Part shown: positions 30,066-40,735 of the stretch, piece by piece
Position numbering within the stretch: position 1 is the stretch's first letter
Layout of the letters: each line of letters opens with the position of its first letter
Assembly (NCBI RefSeq): GCF_950295315.1
Contig: NC_080164.1
Coordinates: 107,965,587-108,029,586 of the forward strand
Source: Erinaceus europaeus
Taxonomy: Eukaryota > Chordata > Mammalia > Eulipotyphla > Erinaceidae
Reading direction: 5' to 3'
DNA length: 64,000 nt
Translations under genes and position numbers: made by a program
The notes under the pieces: model-generated
What the model was told of the DNA's origin: nothing
Databases searched by the model: none
What the model saw: only the letters and a program-made list of their open reading frames with translations

Positions 30066-31507
30066 TCTAACAGATCCCTCTCACCACTATCACTGGTCAT
30101 TCTATCAGGAACAACATAATGGACCACACTGTGGCCCCCTATCGACCTGGCCCTCAATGTGAATCAATAATGGTAGAGAATGTTCCATTCTCCGGAGGAA
30201 GGTTGGAGAGCATACTCTGCCTACCACCCAAGGATGATGGGTGCTGAAATTAGTGAAGCCTGGAATGTTCCTAGCCATGATCATGGGATCTGAGCTCAGA
30301 CCTACAGGGATGCAGAGGTTACATTGCTGGGAAATTGTGCAGACGCAGTCACATCTGCCATGTTGTCCCCTTGGGCTACTGCTAGTTCCCGTGAGAGTTG
30401 GGATATTCTCGGAGTGCCTGTTCAGCCATGTTGTGACCCCAGGGCATTGTCTATGCGGGGGGGGGGGGGGGCATGGTTGCGGTGCTCTGGTTGCTTCTCC
30501 CCCTTCCCATTCTCATGAGAGTTGTTATCCTACCCTAGAGTGCTGTGGTTACTCCTTCCCCTTCCCATTCTCGGAGAGCTGCTCCCATAAAAGCCCTTCT
30601 TCTTCCGCACCTCTCTCTCTTGCCGGTGCTTCACTTCGGTGTTTAGATGCAGGAAAGGTTATTGCGTGAGGCGGCCATTTTCACTACCTCCACGTGGCCC
30701 AGCCTGTTTCTCTCTCACCCAACTCTGAGGTGCCAGCGCAAATAAAGATTTGTGTTTCCTCTTTGCTCTGGACCTCCTCTCTCTCTTCTCCGTGGCACAG
30801 CCCGACATTACATAGGCTCCTGTGCTGAACATGGGCCCCAGATCAGATCGATGGGGTTTACAGTTAACAATATTTATATACTTTTCCCATATTTGGGAGC
30901 TACTCTCTTCCTGATCTAGCTTTCTGGTCATTTTTACAACTGTGACATCATCCCCCCAGACAATAGCTTAGGTCACGTGCACATTAGATGTTAGGCACAG
31001 GCAAAAACTAGTTGGGTCATGGGCCCCTAAACCTAGCTTTTTCCAAAATGGAGACCCCAAATCTCCATCCCTAATATTTTTGCCTTTAGGTTCAGGATTA
31101 GTTAACAATTTGCTCTGCTTTGTATCTTAACTCTTTTTCAGCCACCAGGTTCCAGATGCTAGTGTGATGTTAACCGGACTTCCCTGGCTAGACGACCCTA
31201 CCACTGTGTCCTGGAGCCCTGCTTTTACAGAGCCTCTGCTCACTAGGGAAAGAGAGAGACAGGCTGGGGGTATGGATCAGCCTATCAATGCCCATGTTCA
31301 GTGGGGAAGCAATTACAGAATCCAGACCTTCCACCTTCTGCACCCCATAGTGACACTGGGTTCATGCTCCCAGAGGGTTAAAGAATAGAAAAACTATCAG
31401 GGGAGAGGATGGGATATGGAGTTCTAGTGGTGGGAATTGTACCCCTCTTATCCTATGGCCTTACCAGTGTTTCCATTTTATAAATAAAAACTTTTTTAAA
31501 AAAGAAA
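30066..31507 (+). mobile_element. L1 3' UTR, split by a solo LTR
   Basis: Upstream 3' UTR ('gaatgttccattctccggag', 'gctgaaattagtgaagcctg') runs to 30324 and resumes at 30808-30814 ('aggctcctgtgctgaacatg') without loss. It continues to the terminus ('ggtgggaattgtacccctct', A-rich end). aagagaagtaacacct (near 30050) and aagaaaagtaacatct (near 31507) look like its own target duplication. Confidence 0.9.
30325..30807 (+). mobile_element. Solo LTR of a class II-type ERV, 6-bp target duplication
   Basis: The 483-base LTR begins TGCTGGG and ends CCCGACA. ttacat at 30319-30324 is repeated at 30808-30813. U3 ends at a TATA-like cataaaag (30586-30593), and AATAAA lies at 30741-30746, followed by a CT-rich U5. 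A G-run lies near 30459. Six-base duplications are typical of class II (betaretrovirus-like) ERVs. No internal sequence remains, so it has recombined to a solo LTR. It is not protein-coding. Confidence 0.93.
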
Positions 31508-31670
31508 GAAAAGTAACATCTTATATAGTGGAAAATGCATTTGATGAAATGTGTGGGGTTTTAAACAGGAACTTATTTCTGTCCTTCAGAGCAGTCTCTG
31601 AAGGAATCTCTGACAGGCAGCTCTCCACTCCAGCAGCTCACTGAGTCTAGCTGCCTTTGATGGTGTTATT
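31508..31670. other. Unique block
   Basis: No recognisable feature. Confidence 0.4.
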
Positions 31671-31671
31671 A

Positions 31672-31790
31672 GACATGTGGTTCAGTGGGCAGTCTGCAGG
31701 ACTTGTACATGTGAGGCCCCAGGTTCAATATCTGGGGCCTCAGAATGATGCTATGGCTTCTCTATCACTTGATAAATTAAAAAAAGAGAA
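31672..31790 (+). mobile_element. SINE, minor type
   Basis: 'tggttcagtgggcagtctgc' and 'gaggccccaggttcaatatc' resemble a tRNA-like head with a B box. A short A-rich tail follows. Confidence 0.55.
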
Positions 31791-31892
31791 GAGAAAAGAG
31801 AAGAGAAGTTCTCAGTGAAAGCTAAAAGTGAATCAGATACTCATGTGTTCTATTTCGTGGCACTTCATACTCACTGTAAGAGAGTGTGATAC

Positions 31893-32360
31893 ATGGGGTG
31901 GAGCAGTGACATACCTGGTTGAGTGCACATATCACCATGTTCAAGGACCTGGGTTCAAGTCCCTTGTCCCCACATGCATGGGGTAAGCTTAATGAGCAGT
32001 GAAAGAAGTCTTCAGGTGGGAGTCGGGCTGTAGCGCAGCGGGTTAAGCGCAGGTGGCGCAAAGCACAAGGACCGGCATAAGGATCCCGGTTCGAACCCTG
32101 GCTCCCCACCTGCAGGGGAGTCGCTTCACAGGCAGTGAAGCAGGTCTGCAGGTGTCTATCTTTCTCTCCTCCTCTCTGTCTTCCCCTCCTCTCTCCATTT
32201 CTCTCTGTCCTATCCAACAACGACTACAACAATAAAACAACAAGGGCAACAAAAGGGAATAAATAAATAAAAAAAGAAAAAAAAAGAAGTCTTCAGGTAT
32301 CTCTCTGTCTATCTCTTTCTCCCCTCACCTTTCATTTTTTCTGTCTCTATGAGAAAACAA
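31893..32360 (+). mobile_element. SINE type B, interrupted by SINE A
   Basis: Head 'tggggtggagcagtgacata' and core 'gtccccacatgcatggggta' run to 32017. The 3' part resumes at 32283 ('gaagtcttcaggtatctctc') and ends near 32360. Confidence 0.9.
32018..32282 (+). mobile_element. Youngest-looking SINE type A, perfect target duplication
   Basis: Begins 'gggagtcgggctgtagcgca' with intact CpG-rich A box 'tagcgcagcgggttaag' and B box 'cggttcgaaccc', so the internal Pol III promoter looks functional. The AAC-rich tail ends 'gggcaacaaaagggaataaa'. The 16-base duplication aaagaagtcttcaggt lies at 32002-32017 and 32283-32298. Confidence 0.97.
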
Positions 32361-32365
32361 GAAAG

Positions 32366-32680
32366 GGGGCCAGGTGGTAGTGCATATGGTTGAGTGCACA
32401 TGTTGCCATGTTCAAGAACCCTGGTTCAAGACACTAGCCCCCACCTGTAGGGGAGAAACTTTACAGGTGCTAAAGTATTGCTACAGGTGTCTCTTCGTCT
32501 TTCTTTCCCTCTCTGTTCCCCATTCCCTCTTCATTTCTCTCTGTCTCTATCCAAACATAAGTAAATAAAACAAGAAAGAACAAAAGAAGAAGAAAAGGAA
32601 AATAAAGTGGCCTCTGGGAGCAGTGGGTTTCTGTGCAGGCACCAAGCCTCAGTAATAGTATGATGCAGCTTTCAATCTTG
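32366..32680 (+). mobile_element. SINE type B with 3' module
   Basis: 'gggggccaggtggtagtgca', 'acctgtaggggagaaacttt', a purine-rich linker, then the module 'gtggcctctgggagcagtgg' and 'gcaccaagcctcagtaatag'. Confidence 0.88.
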
Positions 32681-32877
32681 AATGCAAAAAATTAGTATGG
32701 GTATTAGACAATAAGGCATAGAGATTGAGAGAAGATGGGATTTTAGTGTTTGTCTAAGTTGGAGAAAGCCCTTAGTTTAGTTACATAGTCTTTTCAAGCC
32801 CCACCAGAATCTTCTAGTGTGGTGAACAGTCCACACAGACTAGTTTTAGAAGCCCATCCTCGTGAGACACCCAGAGT
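32681..32877. other. Unique block
   Basis: No recognisable feature. Confidence 0.4.
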
Positions 32878-33012
32878 AGGAAGATCCATCAGCATTAGAA
32901 CACTGAGTCTCCAGAGGTCCCAGGTTCAACCCCTGGTACCACTGTGTGCCAGAGTTGAACTGTGCTCTAGTATCTATCTGTCTATCTGTCTATCTGTCTA
33001 TCTGTCTATCTG

Positions 33013-33061
<49 letters not shown>

Positions 33062-33092
33062 TCTTTTCTCTTTCTCATAAAAAAAAACTAAA
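32878..33092 (+). mobile_element. SINE type C-like with expanded microsatellite
   Basis: 'agaacactgagtctccagag', 'gtcccaggttcaacccctgg' and 'gccagagttgaactgtgctc' run directly into the TCTG/TCTA array, then an A-rich end. Confidence 0.7.
32971..33061. repeat. (TCTG/TCTA)n compound microsatellite
   Basis: Alternating CTGT/CTAT units, then pure TCTA units, 91 bases in all. It lies in the normally CT-rich part of the SINE, which suggests it grew from that segment. Confidence 0.95.
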
Positions 33093-33219
33093 TCTCAGCT
33101 GAGAGACCATAGGACTTGACTTACATGCTTTAAGCTCCCTCGTGCTCTGGGAAACTCCTCCCCCCAACTTTTCCTCTCATGATTTAATACAAAAAAAAAC
33201 CAAAACCCAGTTCTTAATG

Positions 33220-33301
33220 GTCCAGAGAAATAGTTCAGTAGCTAGAGTGCATGTCTTGCATGAATGTGGCCCAGTTAGTACATATATATATATATATATA
33301 T
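33220..33301 (+). mobile_element. SINE fragment with (AT)n end
   Basis: 'ggtccagagaaatagttcag' and 'gtcttgcatgaatgtggccc' resemble a tRNA-like head. An AT dinucleotide run occupies 33281-33301. Confidence 0.5.
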
Positions 33302-33929
33302 GATAAGGGCTCTCACTTGTTGGTTGTATCGTCTGTTCTTGTAGATGGAAACAGACTGAACCCGCCCATTAGCAATGTTGTGCAAGGCTAAGGAAGATCA
33401 TTTTATCCCCTCATGTACACAACAAACTCATTTAAATAGGCTTTTGAAGAGTCTCACACCTTGGGAATGGTCCAGAAGCAGTCAGAGAAGGGAAGTCCAG
33501 CTCCATGTGCAACATGAAAGACTTGTGAAAGTCAACTGAGTGTGTGGGGGCAAATGTATGTGTGATGAAGGCTGATGTTCTCAAGTTTCCACTGAGAGAC
33601 ATCTGTCCATTTCCTCAGGGATGAAATCATGCATCTAAACAGAAAAGACCAAATAAATAGTCTCTAGAATTTACAAATGTTAACACTGTTTTCCTTTTTT
33701 TCTCCTTGGAGGCAAAGGTCCTAACATAATGAATCATCCAGTTTTGTTGGGAGTGGGCCCACTGTCCGAGAAGTCCATGCCATTGTTTCCATGAGACTCT
33801 GAGCAGGTAGACCCCAAGTTCTACCCCCCCACACCCTGGGTAGAGACAAAGGCAAGTCCCCCCAACCTCGTGAACTAATGATGGAAGGCTTCTCCAGACG
33901 GGGGCTATTTTTCTGCACGTGTCCCTCCT
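33302..33929. other. Unique block, may include LTR-linked sequence at its end
   Basis: No repeat is recognised to about 33700. 33770-33929 is GC-richer with C-runs and could belong to the U3 of the following LTR. Confidence 0.4.
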
Positions 33930-34397
33930 CCCCCCTTAAAAGAAAGGTCATGAATTACTGTGTATTGTGTATGGCAGACTTGAAAACCACCACAAGTATC
34001 CTGGTTTTGCTCAACTGCTCCCTTCCCCCCTGACCTAAAGTGCCTGTAATTTACCCCCAGAGAAATATGCATTGTGAACTCATGATCACAATAACTTTCC
34101 AGTGTGATCAAATAATTTGTAGGTCAAGACGCTATTATGTATTGTGTTTGGGTGAATGATTACCTCAACCTTCCCCCTCAACAATGGGTATATCTGCTTG
34201 CTTTATCTCTCAATAAATGAGTTGCCCCCTTTCTGAGGCCTCTCCTGGAGCTGGACGAGTCTGGCACGATTCTCTCTTCTCCACACACATCACCCCAGAC
34301 ACGCAGAGCCATCCTAGAACTCCCAGGGGACCGCTCTGACCTTTGCTGCCAGTGGCCAGGGAGGCGGGGGACCCGGAGCAAGCCCGCACAGTTTGGT
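33930..34397 (+). mobile_element. LTR of an unassigned ERV, probably solo
   Basis: Promoter-like 'atgggtatatctgcttgctt' near 34183, then 'tctctcaataaatgagttgc' with AATAAA at 34212-34217, then a GC-rich U5-like stretch to 'agcaagcccgcaca' near 34393. A duplicated 'tattgtgt' motif occurs in U3 (33962 and 34140). I cannot fix the 5' end or a target duplication. Class I is possible. Confidence 0.5.
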
Positions 34398-34427
34398 GGG
34401 TTACATCATTGACAAAGCATTAGCAAC

Positions 34428-34727
34428 CAGGGGGCCAGGCAGTGCCATAACCAGTTAAGCACACATATTACCATGCACAAGGACCCAGGTTCAAATCTCC
34501 TTTCCCCACCTGCAAGGGGAAAGTTTCACAAGCTGTGAAGCAGGTCTGCAGGTGACTGTCATCTCTCTCCCTCTCTATTTTCCCCTTCTCTCTCAATTTC
34601 TCTCTGTCCTATCCCATAAAATGTGTGTGTGTGTGTGGGGGGGGGGGGGACGGGCTGCTAGGAGCAGTGAATTCATAGAGCAGGCACTGAGCTCCAGTGA
34701 GAATCCTGGAGGCAAAAAAAAAAAAAG
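34428..34727 (+). mobile_element. SINE type B with 3' module and G-run
   Basis: 'gggggccaggcagtgccata', 'caaggacccaggttcaaatc' and 'acctgcaaggggaaagtttc', a (TG)n plus G12 run at 34622-34650, then the module 'gctaggagcagtgaattcat' and 'gagaatcctggaggcaaaaa'. Confidence 0.88.
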
Positions 34728-35330
34728 TTGATTAATAGTATGAAGTAATGAACTCTACAGTGACTAAAGGAAGGCCGTATTGAGTGGGATTCAAAGCAGA
34801 AAGCAAACAAAAAGCAAGCATGATACACTGAAATTCATCTTTCAGAAGAGCAAGGAGGCAAACTTTGTCAAGAAGAAATCACTTGAGGAAGAGAAAAACA
34901 ATCTGAGGCCAGGTGAGAGGCCAGGGACCAGGAGCCAGAGGCTGGGGCTTCCAGAAGTGGGCTAGGGTTCACTGCAATGTAATGAGGGAGTTTTGACAGA
35001 TTGTAAGGGCATGATTCCACATGCACAGACTTTAGAAGTGGCATTAGGGAAAACAGTTAAAGAAGGGACAGTAACCTGAGTCTGGGTGGGGAAGTAGGGA
35101 ATTTGGCAAGAAGCCATGTACACTACAAATATTTTGATGGTGAATCTGGAGATATTTGTTGGTGGCTTTGATATGGAATGCAACTTTGTAATAGTTTACT
35201 CATTTTATTTTTAAATTTCTAGATATATCTACTTTTAATAATGTCAAGGTAATCATTTTCTAATTTATCAGCTTTCATGGGTATAATATTTTGTTTGTTT
35301 GCTTGTTTGTTTTTCCTCTTCTCTGTTTGG
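34728..35330. other. Unique block
   Basis: About 600 bases with no recognised repeat. A 61-codon frame at 34780 has no domain. (TTTG)n lies near 35292. Confidence 0.45.
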
Positions 35331-35334
35331 GTCA

Positions 35335-35472
35335 TGATGGAATTGGAGCTTAGAGTCCTCTGGTCATCTTCCCCTAACATTTCTCCCTCTCTGAATATGG
35401 ACCAAAATTCTTTATGTGATGCAGAAGGTGGGAATTCTGTCTTCTGTAACTGCTTCTCCACTGGACCATGTT
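35335..35472 (-). mobile_element. Old L1 3' UTR fragment
   Basis: 'tcctctggtcatcttcccct', 'atatggaccaaaattcttta' and 'tgcagaaggtgggaattctg', as at 2510-2620. Confidence 0.75.
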
Positions 35473-35632
35473 CAGTAGCTCAGAAGCTGGGTCAGGGGTA
35501 GAAAGCCAAACTTGCATGTATGTGGTTCCATGTTCAATACCTAACACCATATATGCCAAGGAAGTACTCTATTCTCGCTCTCTCTTTCTCTCTCCCTTTC
35601 TCTCCTGTAAAATAAATAAGTTATTCAAAAAG
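35473..35632 (+). mobile_element. SINE, minor type
   Basis: 'cagaagctgggtcaggggta', 'ggttccatgttcaatacc' (B-box-like) and 'ccaaggaagtactctattct', a CT-rich run and an A-rich end. Confidence 0.55.
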
Positions 35633-35892
35633 CTTGCTTATGCATTACCTTTATTTGGAAAACCTTAATGAAACAATAACAAACTAACAAAAACTAAATA
35701 TTGTAAGGAAAGAGATTGTATAATAAGCAGATAGAATAAAAAGTCAGCTACACTTACCTCAGAGAGTGGTTCTAAAACTTTCTTTCCAACCTCTAACTCT
35801 TTTAACGAGTGTTACAAGCAGATGGTGGGGAGGGGGCACTTTCAATTCCTCCTCCAAACTTTCTATTTTGATATTGATGTCAAATTGTGCCT
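35633..35892. other. Unique block
   Basis: No recognisable feature. Confidence 0.4.
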
Positions 35893-36020
35893 TATTTTTT
35901 CTTTTTCCATAGCACTGCTCAGCCCTGGCTAATGGTTATACTGGGGACTGAACCTGGGAAATCAAAGCCTTAGGCCTGAAAGTCTTTTGGCACAATCATT
36001 ATGCTACCTCTCCAGTCCTG
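35893..36020 (-). mobile_element. SINE type C
   Basis: Antisense 'agcactgctcagccctggct', 'tggggactgaacctgggaaa' and 'cacaatcattatgctacctc'. Confidence 0.85.
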
Positions 36021-36650
36021 ACCCTGTCTACAGTTTGCTTTCTCTCCCCAGCTCCATTTCATACTACTTCACTGGGTGTTCGCCACACCCTGGCTCGAGC
36101 TCTGAATTGGTTTACACAGATGTATTTCCAAAGCATTTGTCATTTGTCCTAATCCAGCAACTGCTTCAGAGCAAAACCAGTTGCCCTTGATTAGCTCAAT
36201 GAGGCCTGTTTGTTTGTTCTTTGGGAGCTAGGGAGCAAATGTGAGGCTATTCCAGCTTCCTTCATTACCTGATACCTTTGACATGAAATCACTTAGCTCA
36301 GTTGCTGCCGTGAAGTCAGTCCTTCTGTTTAGATAAGAGAGTGGCCAGAGCTCTGGCAGTCATTTTAACAGACTCCTATAGAGAAGGGATTAGGGACGCT
36401 ATTAATACACCTCATCCCAGATTCCTGGATCATGGGATCCACTACTGATCTTTGCCCCCCCCCATCACATTCCTCCAGTGAGTTAGTTACCCTTTTTCTC
36501 TCTACACTGGGGTCTTGTTTCAAGAACACTGATGAACTCACTTCAAATGTCAACTTGCTATTTTGAAAGAAGGGATGGTTAAATCATTAAAATTATTAAT
36601 TTGCTTTAATGTCAGCTTTATTGAGAAGTCACTTAAATATTTTTTTAAAT
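36021..36650. other. Unique block, about 630 bases
   Basis: No repeat, coding or RNA signature recognised. Confidence 0.45.
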
Positions 36651-36654
36651 TGAC

Positions 36655-37113
36655 TGTATTTATTTATTTGCTTTCAGGGCTGTCACTGGGACTTGATGCC
36701 TGCACAACTCCAATACTATTTCTTGTGGCTGTCTTTCTCATTCTTTTTTTTTTAATGTTTATTTATTCATTCCTTTTTGTTGCCCTTGTTGTTTACTGTT
36801 GTAGTTATTATTGTTGTTGTTACTGATGTCGTCATTGTTGGATAGGATAGAGAGAAATGGAGAAAGGAGGGGAAGACAGAGAGGGGGAGAGAAAGATAGA
36901 CACCTGCAGACCTGCTTCACTGCTTGTAAAGCGACTCCCCTGCAGGTGGGGAGCTGGGGGCTCGAACCGGGATCCTTACACCGGTCCTTGCACTTCATGC
37001 CACGTGCGCTTAACCTGCTGTGCTACTGCCCAACTCCCCATCTTTCTCCTTCTTTCCTTCTCTAGTCTAGTATTATTTTCTTTCATTTTTGGTAGATGAG
37101 AGACAGAGAGAGC

Positions 37114-37147
<34 letters not shown>

Positions 37148-37248
37148 CAAATGAAGGAGAGACACCTCCAGCATCCCTGCCTGTGGTGCCTGGGGGCTTG
37201 AACCAGGGTCTTCTCATATGGTAATGTGACCCTGGATGCACCACTACT
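36655..37248 (-). mobile_element. SINE with 3' module, interrupted by SINE A
   Basis: The antisense 3' module 'cagggctgtcactgggactt' lies at 36676. It is interrupted at about 36747 and resumes near 37040 with 'tcatttttggtagatgagag', a (GA)n run (37116-37146), 'gggggcttgaaccagggtct' and 'ctggatgcaccactac'. Confidence 0.75.
36748..37038 (-). mobile_element. SINE type A, nested
   Basis: Antisense 'tcctttttgttgcccttgtt', 'gcgactcccctgcaggtggg', 'gggctcgaaccgggatcctt' and 'acgtgcgcttaacctgctgt'. Similar 'ctttctcattctttt' and 'ctttctccttctttc' words flank it. Confidence 0.92.
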
Positions 37249-37249
37249 T

Positions 37250-37392
37250 TATTTTATATAAGAGAGGCAGAGAGAGAGAGAGAGAGAATCACATGACAGA
37301 GAGAGAAGTCAGAGGACCACTCCAGTACTGTCAGTGTCAGGATCAAATCAGAGGTCCAAGGCATGAGCTGACATATGACCACAGGCTGAACT
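37250..37392 (-). mobile_element. Diverged SINE with GA run
   Basis: 'gaggcagagagagagagaga', 'ggatcaaatcagaggtccaa' and 'gcatgagctg' suggest an antisense, eroded SINE D-like copy. Confidence 0.4.
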
Positions 37393-37429
37393 ATGTCCCC
37401 TGGATGGGCATCATTTTAAATGTGCAATA

Positions 37430-38284
37430 AAAAAAATGTGTAATTGATTCAGTCAGGGACATCATCATAAGTCTTCTTGTGGGCCTCTCCAGGACCTTGA
37501 CCTCACTGTACAGCAGCAATGACAGGGACTGCCTCACTCTCTGAAGGGAGGCTAGATCAACATATTCTGCCACTCAAGGAAGACTGGTCCTGAAATGAGT
37601 GCAAGCTAGCATGTTCCCGGCTGTGAGCATGGACTGTGAGCTCAGCCTGACAGGCATGCAGAAGTTACAAAGGCTGCTATGCAAAAGATGAAAAGACATG
37701 GGATCTAGGTCAGATCGATGGAATTAACAGTTAATGGTATTTATATACTTTCCTCATGTTTGGGAGCTTTTAGTCCTCCTGCATGTTAGCTATCAGGCTC
37801 AGGAAAAAATCACTAAAGTCATGGGCCCGTTGGAATATACCTAAAATAGACTCCCTAACTTCCTTCCACCCTAAAATCCCTTTACTCACCTGCTCTATTC
37901 CTACTTTTTGGTTGCTGTTTATTAAACATTTTGTTCTGCTTTGTATCTTATGACCTTCAGCCACCAAGTGGCTGATACTACTATGATTCCATCCTGAACT
38001 CCATGGGCAGACAACCTCGCCATTGTGTCCTGAAGTCTTGAATCCTCAGAGCCCTACCCCACTAGGGAAAGACAGAAATAGGATGGGGGTGTAGATCAAC
38101 TTGCCAACACCCATGTCCAAAAGAGAAACAATTACAGAAGCCAGACCTCCCATCTTCTGCACTCTATAACGAATCTTGTTCCATACTCCCAGAGGGATAA
38201 AGAATGAGATAGTTTCCAATGAAGGGGATAGTTCATGGAACACTGGTGATGGGAACTACATGGAATTGTACCCCTGTTATCTTA
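37430..38284 (+). mobile_element. L1 3' UTR
   Basis: Upstream variant ('ctccaggaccttgacctcac', 'gatctaggtcagatcgatgg') is followed by 'aggaaaaaatcactaaagtc' and the terminus 'actagggaaagacagaaata' to 'ggtgatgggaactacatgga'. Older than the copy at 30 kb, judging by more differences. Confidence 0.85.
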
Positions 38285-38475
38285 TAATCTTGTTATTTGA
38301 TAGGACAGAGAAAAATTGAAAGGGAAGGGAGAGAGAGAGAGAGAATGAGACCAGTAGCACTAATTCACTCCTTGTGAATCTATCCCCACCTCAGGTGGGG
38401 ATCAGAGGCTTGAGCCCACATTCTTGTTCATGGTAATGTATGTTCTTTGCCAAGTGGTGCACCACCTAGCCCCCC
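38285..38475 (-). mobile_element. SINE type B at the L1 end
   Basis: Antisense 'ttatttgataggacagagaa', 'cacctcaggtggggatcaga' and 'ccaagtggtgcaccacctag'. Confidence 0.85.
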
Positions 38476-38479
38476 TATG

Positions 38480-38640
38480 TAATGTCTTATGTAAACCTTA
38501 TAGAAATGTCCAGGGTAAGAACTATTCCAAATATGCAGAAAAGAAATAAATTAATGGTCACACAGTACATTATTGTTACTAACTCAAATCAAGGTCTGAA
38601 TGACTCCCTAGTCCACATTGTGCCTTTACTGTCTCAGTAT
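38480..38640 (+). mobile_element. MIR relic
   Basis: 'gtaagaactattccaaatat' then 'gcagaaaagaaataaatt', 'aatggtcacacagtacatta' and 'tcaaggtctgaatgactccc' follow the MIR order (core, 'acacagctagt', 'ccaggtctgtctgactcc'). Confidence 0.55.
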
Positions 38641-39225
38641 TTTAAATGTTCTCCTCATCAGCCTTATAAGTAAGCATAAGTAAGAGTGTTTTCTTTACTT
38701 TAACAATACATTTCATTTCAGAGTGCTTAAACCAGAGGTAGAAGTTGTGGGGTAGAAGAGTAATAGTTTTAGTACCAGACAATCTCCCTAAATCTGTGGC
38801 TTTAACATAATGAGCTTTGTTGTTTCTCTTTTCTGAATCAAATGAAGTCAATGTAGGAATTCCTGAGGTGTGGACAGCTTACTTCCAGCAGTGGTTAGAT
38901 TTCTTCCTTGTTTTGACTTGCCACATTCTATTTGTGACTCTCGAGAGTACAACCCATAGATGAGAGAGAGAGAGAGGTGTGAATTGGGGAACTGTATGCT
39001 CCAGGTCTACTCATAACACAAATACCCCCTGTTGAGTTCTTTTAATCACTTTCCCCAAATAGGGAGTGTTACTTGACTTTTCATCACACTTCATAGAGAT
39101 GTTGTGAGCATGGGCTTTTATGGTCATGTCTACTGAGTAGTAAAAATCTTAATTATAAAAAAACACAGTCGTGTTGTTACATGAAATTCTTGGGGTGGCT
39201 GAGAAATAATTGAAATTTTATTCGA
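38641..39225. other. Unique block
   Basis: No recognised feature. A short (GA)n run lies near 38962. Confidence 0.4.
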
Positions 39226-39458
39226 AATGAAGAGGGAGGAGGAGAAAGGAGGAGGAGAAAAGAGGAGGAGGAAAAGGGAGGAGGAGGATAAAGGAGGAGG
39301 AGGAAGAGAAGAAGACAAAGATAAAGAAGAAGGAAAGGGAGAAGGAGGAAGAGAAGGGAGAAGGAGGAGAAGAAGAAGGAGAAAAGGAGGAGAAGGAGAA
39401 AGGAGGAGAAGGAGGAGGAGAAGAAAGAGAAAAAAGGAGAAAGAAGAAGAAGAGATCA
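39226..39458. repeat. GGA/GAA polypurine tract, about 230 bases
   Basis: Nearly uninterrupted purines on the + strand (only a few pyrimidines near 39287, 39317 and 39322). Units are GGAGGA, GAAGAA and AAAGGA. Frames through it are composition artefacts. Confidence 0.93.
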
Positions 39459-39524
39459 ATTTGGAACTACGACTTAACATTTCTGGAAACTGAACTATAA
39501 AATCACTACAGAAAATTAAATAGC

Positions 39525-39682
39525 TGCAGGTTCCCACCTGCAGGGGGAAAACACTGCAAGTAGTGAAGTAGGACTACAGGTGTCTCTCTGTCTCTCCCTC
39601 TCTACCTCTACCATCCTTCTGGATTTCTGACTGTCTCTATCCAACAAATACATAAATATAACTTAATAAAAATTTTAAAAGC
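39525..39682 (+). mobile_element. SINE type B, 5'-truncated
   Basis: Starts inside the core ('aggttcccacctgcaggggg') and runs through 'gactgtctctatccaacaaa' to an A-rich tail. The head is absent. Confidence 0.85.
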
Positions 39683-39683
39683 C

Positions 39684-40735
39684 CCCCCACACCTATGGAC
39701 ATCTAATCTTTGATAAAGGGGCCCAAAATATTAAATCGAAAAAGGAGGCTCTCTTCAAAAAATGGTTCTGGGAAAACTGGGTTGAAACATGCAGAAGAAT
39801 GAAACTGAACCACTTTACCTCACCAGAAACAAAAGTCAACTCCAAATGGATCAAGGGTCAGGATGTTAGACCAGAAACTATCACTTAGAGGACAACATTG
39901 GTGGAACACTTTCCCACCTAAACCTCAAGGAAATCTTTGATGATACAAACCCAGTTACAAGGAAGACTAAAGCAGAAACAAACCAATGGGATTACATCAA
40001 AATGAAAACCTTCACAGCCAAGGAAACTATCACACAAACAAAGAGACCCCTCACAGAATGACAGAAGATCTTCACATGCCATACATAAGACAAGAGACTA
40101 GTAACCAAAATATACAAAGAGTTCAGCAAACTTAGCAACAAAAAAGCAAAAGACCCCATCCAAAAATAGGCAGAGGATATGAACAGAACATTCACTACAG
40201 AAGAGATCCAAAAGACTGAGAAACATATGAAAAAATGCTCCAGGTCTTTGATTTTCAGAGAAATTGAAATAAAGACAGCATTGAGATACCACCTCACCCC
40301 TGTGAAAGTGGAATACATAAAAAAAGACAGCAGCAACAAATGCTGGAGAGGATGTGGGGAGAAAGGAACCCTTCTGTACTGCTGCTGGTGGGAATGTAAA
40401 TTGGTCCAACCTCTGTGGAGAGCAGTTTGGAGAACTCTCAAAAGGATAGATATGGACCTTCCATATGCCCCAGTCATTTCTCTCCTGGAGATATACCCAA
40501 GGACTCCATGACACCCAGCCAAATAGATATGTGTACACCTGTGTTCATAGCAGCACAGTTCGTAATAGCTAACACCTGGAAGCAACTCAGGTGCCTAACA
40601 ACACATGAGTGGCTGAGAAAGCTATGGTATGTATACACAACGGAATACTATGCAGCTATTAAGAACAATGAACCCACCTTCTCTGATCCATCTAAGATGG
40701 AGCCAGAAGGAAATACGTTAAGTGAGCTAAATTAG
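39684..40735 (+). pseudogene. L1 ORF2 C-terminal remnant
   Basis: Open pieces at 40179-40511 and 40415-40735 lie in different frames, so there is at least one frameshift near 40380-40430, besides earlier stops. The Cys-rich motif 'CWRGCGEKGTLLYCCWWECK' has an extra residue where the intact form has LLHCWWEC. The final part has 'VFIAAQFVIANTWKQLRCLT' and '[20 protein letters not shown]'. No EN or RT domain is left. Confidence 0.88.

Noticed and set aside
32030..32100. tRNA gene (A and B boxes present)
   Set aside because: The boxes belong to the tRNA-derived SINE head. The cloverleaf is not closed, and an A-rich tail and target duplication follow.
32971..33061. CRISPR-like or other regularly spaced array
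   Set aside because: It is a plain tetranucleotide microsatellite with no spacers. No CRISPR, operon or bacterial signal occurs in the window.
39130..39537. 135-codon minus-strand frame rich in Ser/Pro/Leu
   Set aside because: It is the complement of the GGA/GAA tract, an artefact of simple repeats. The same reasoning applies to 952-1397 and the serine run at 3465-3710.
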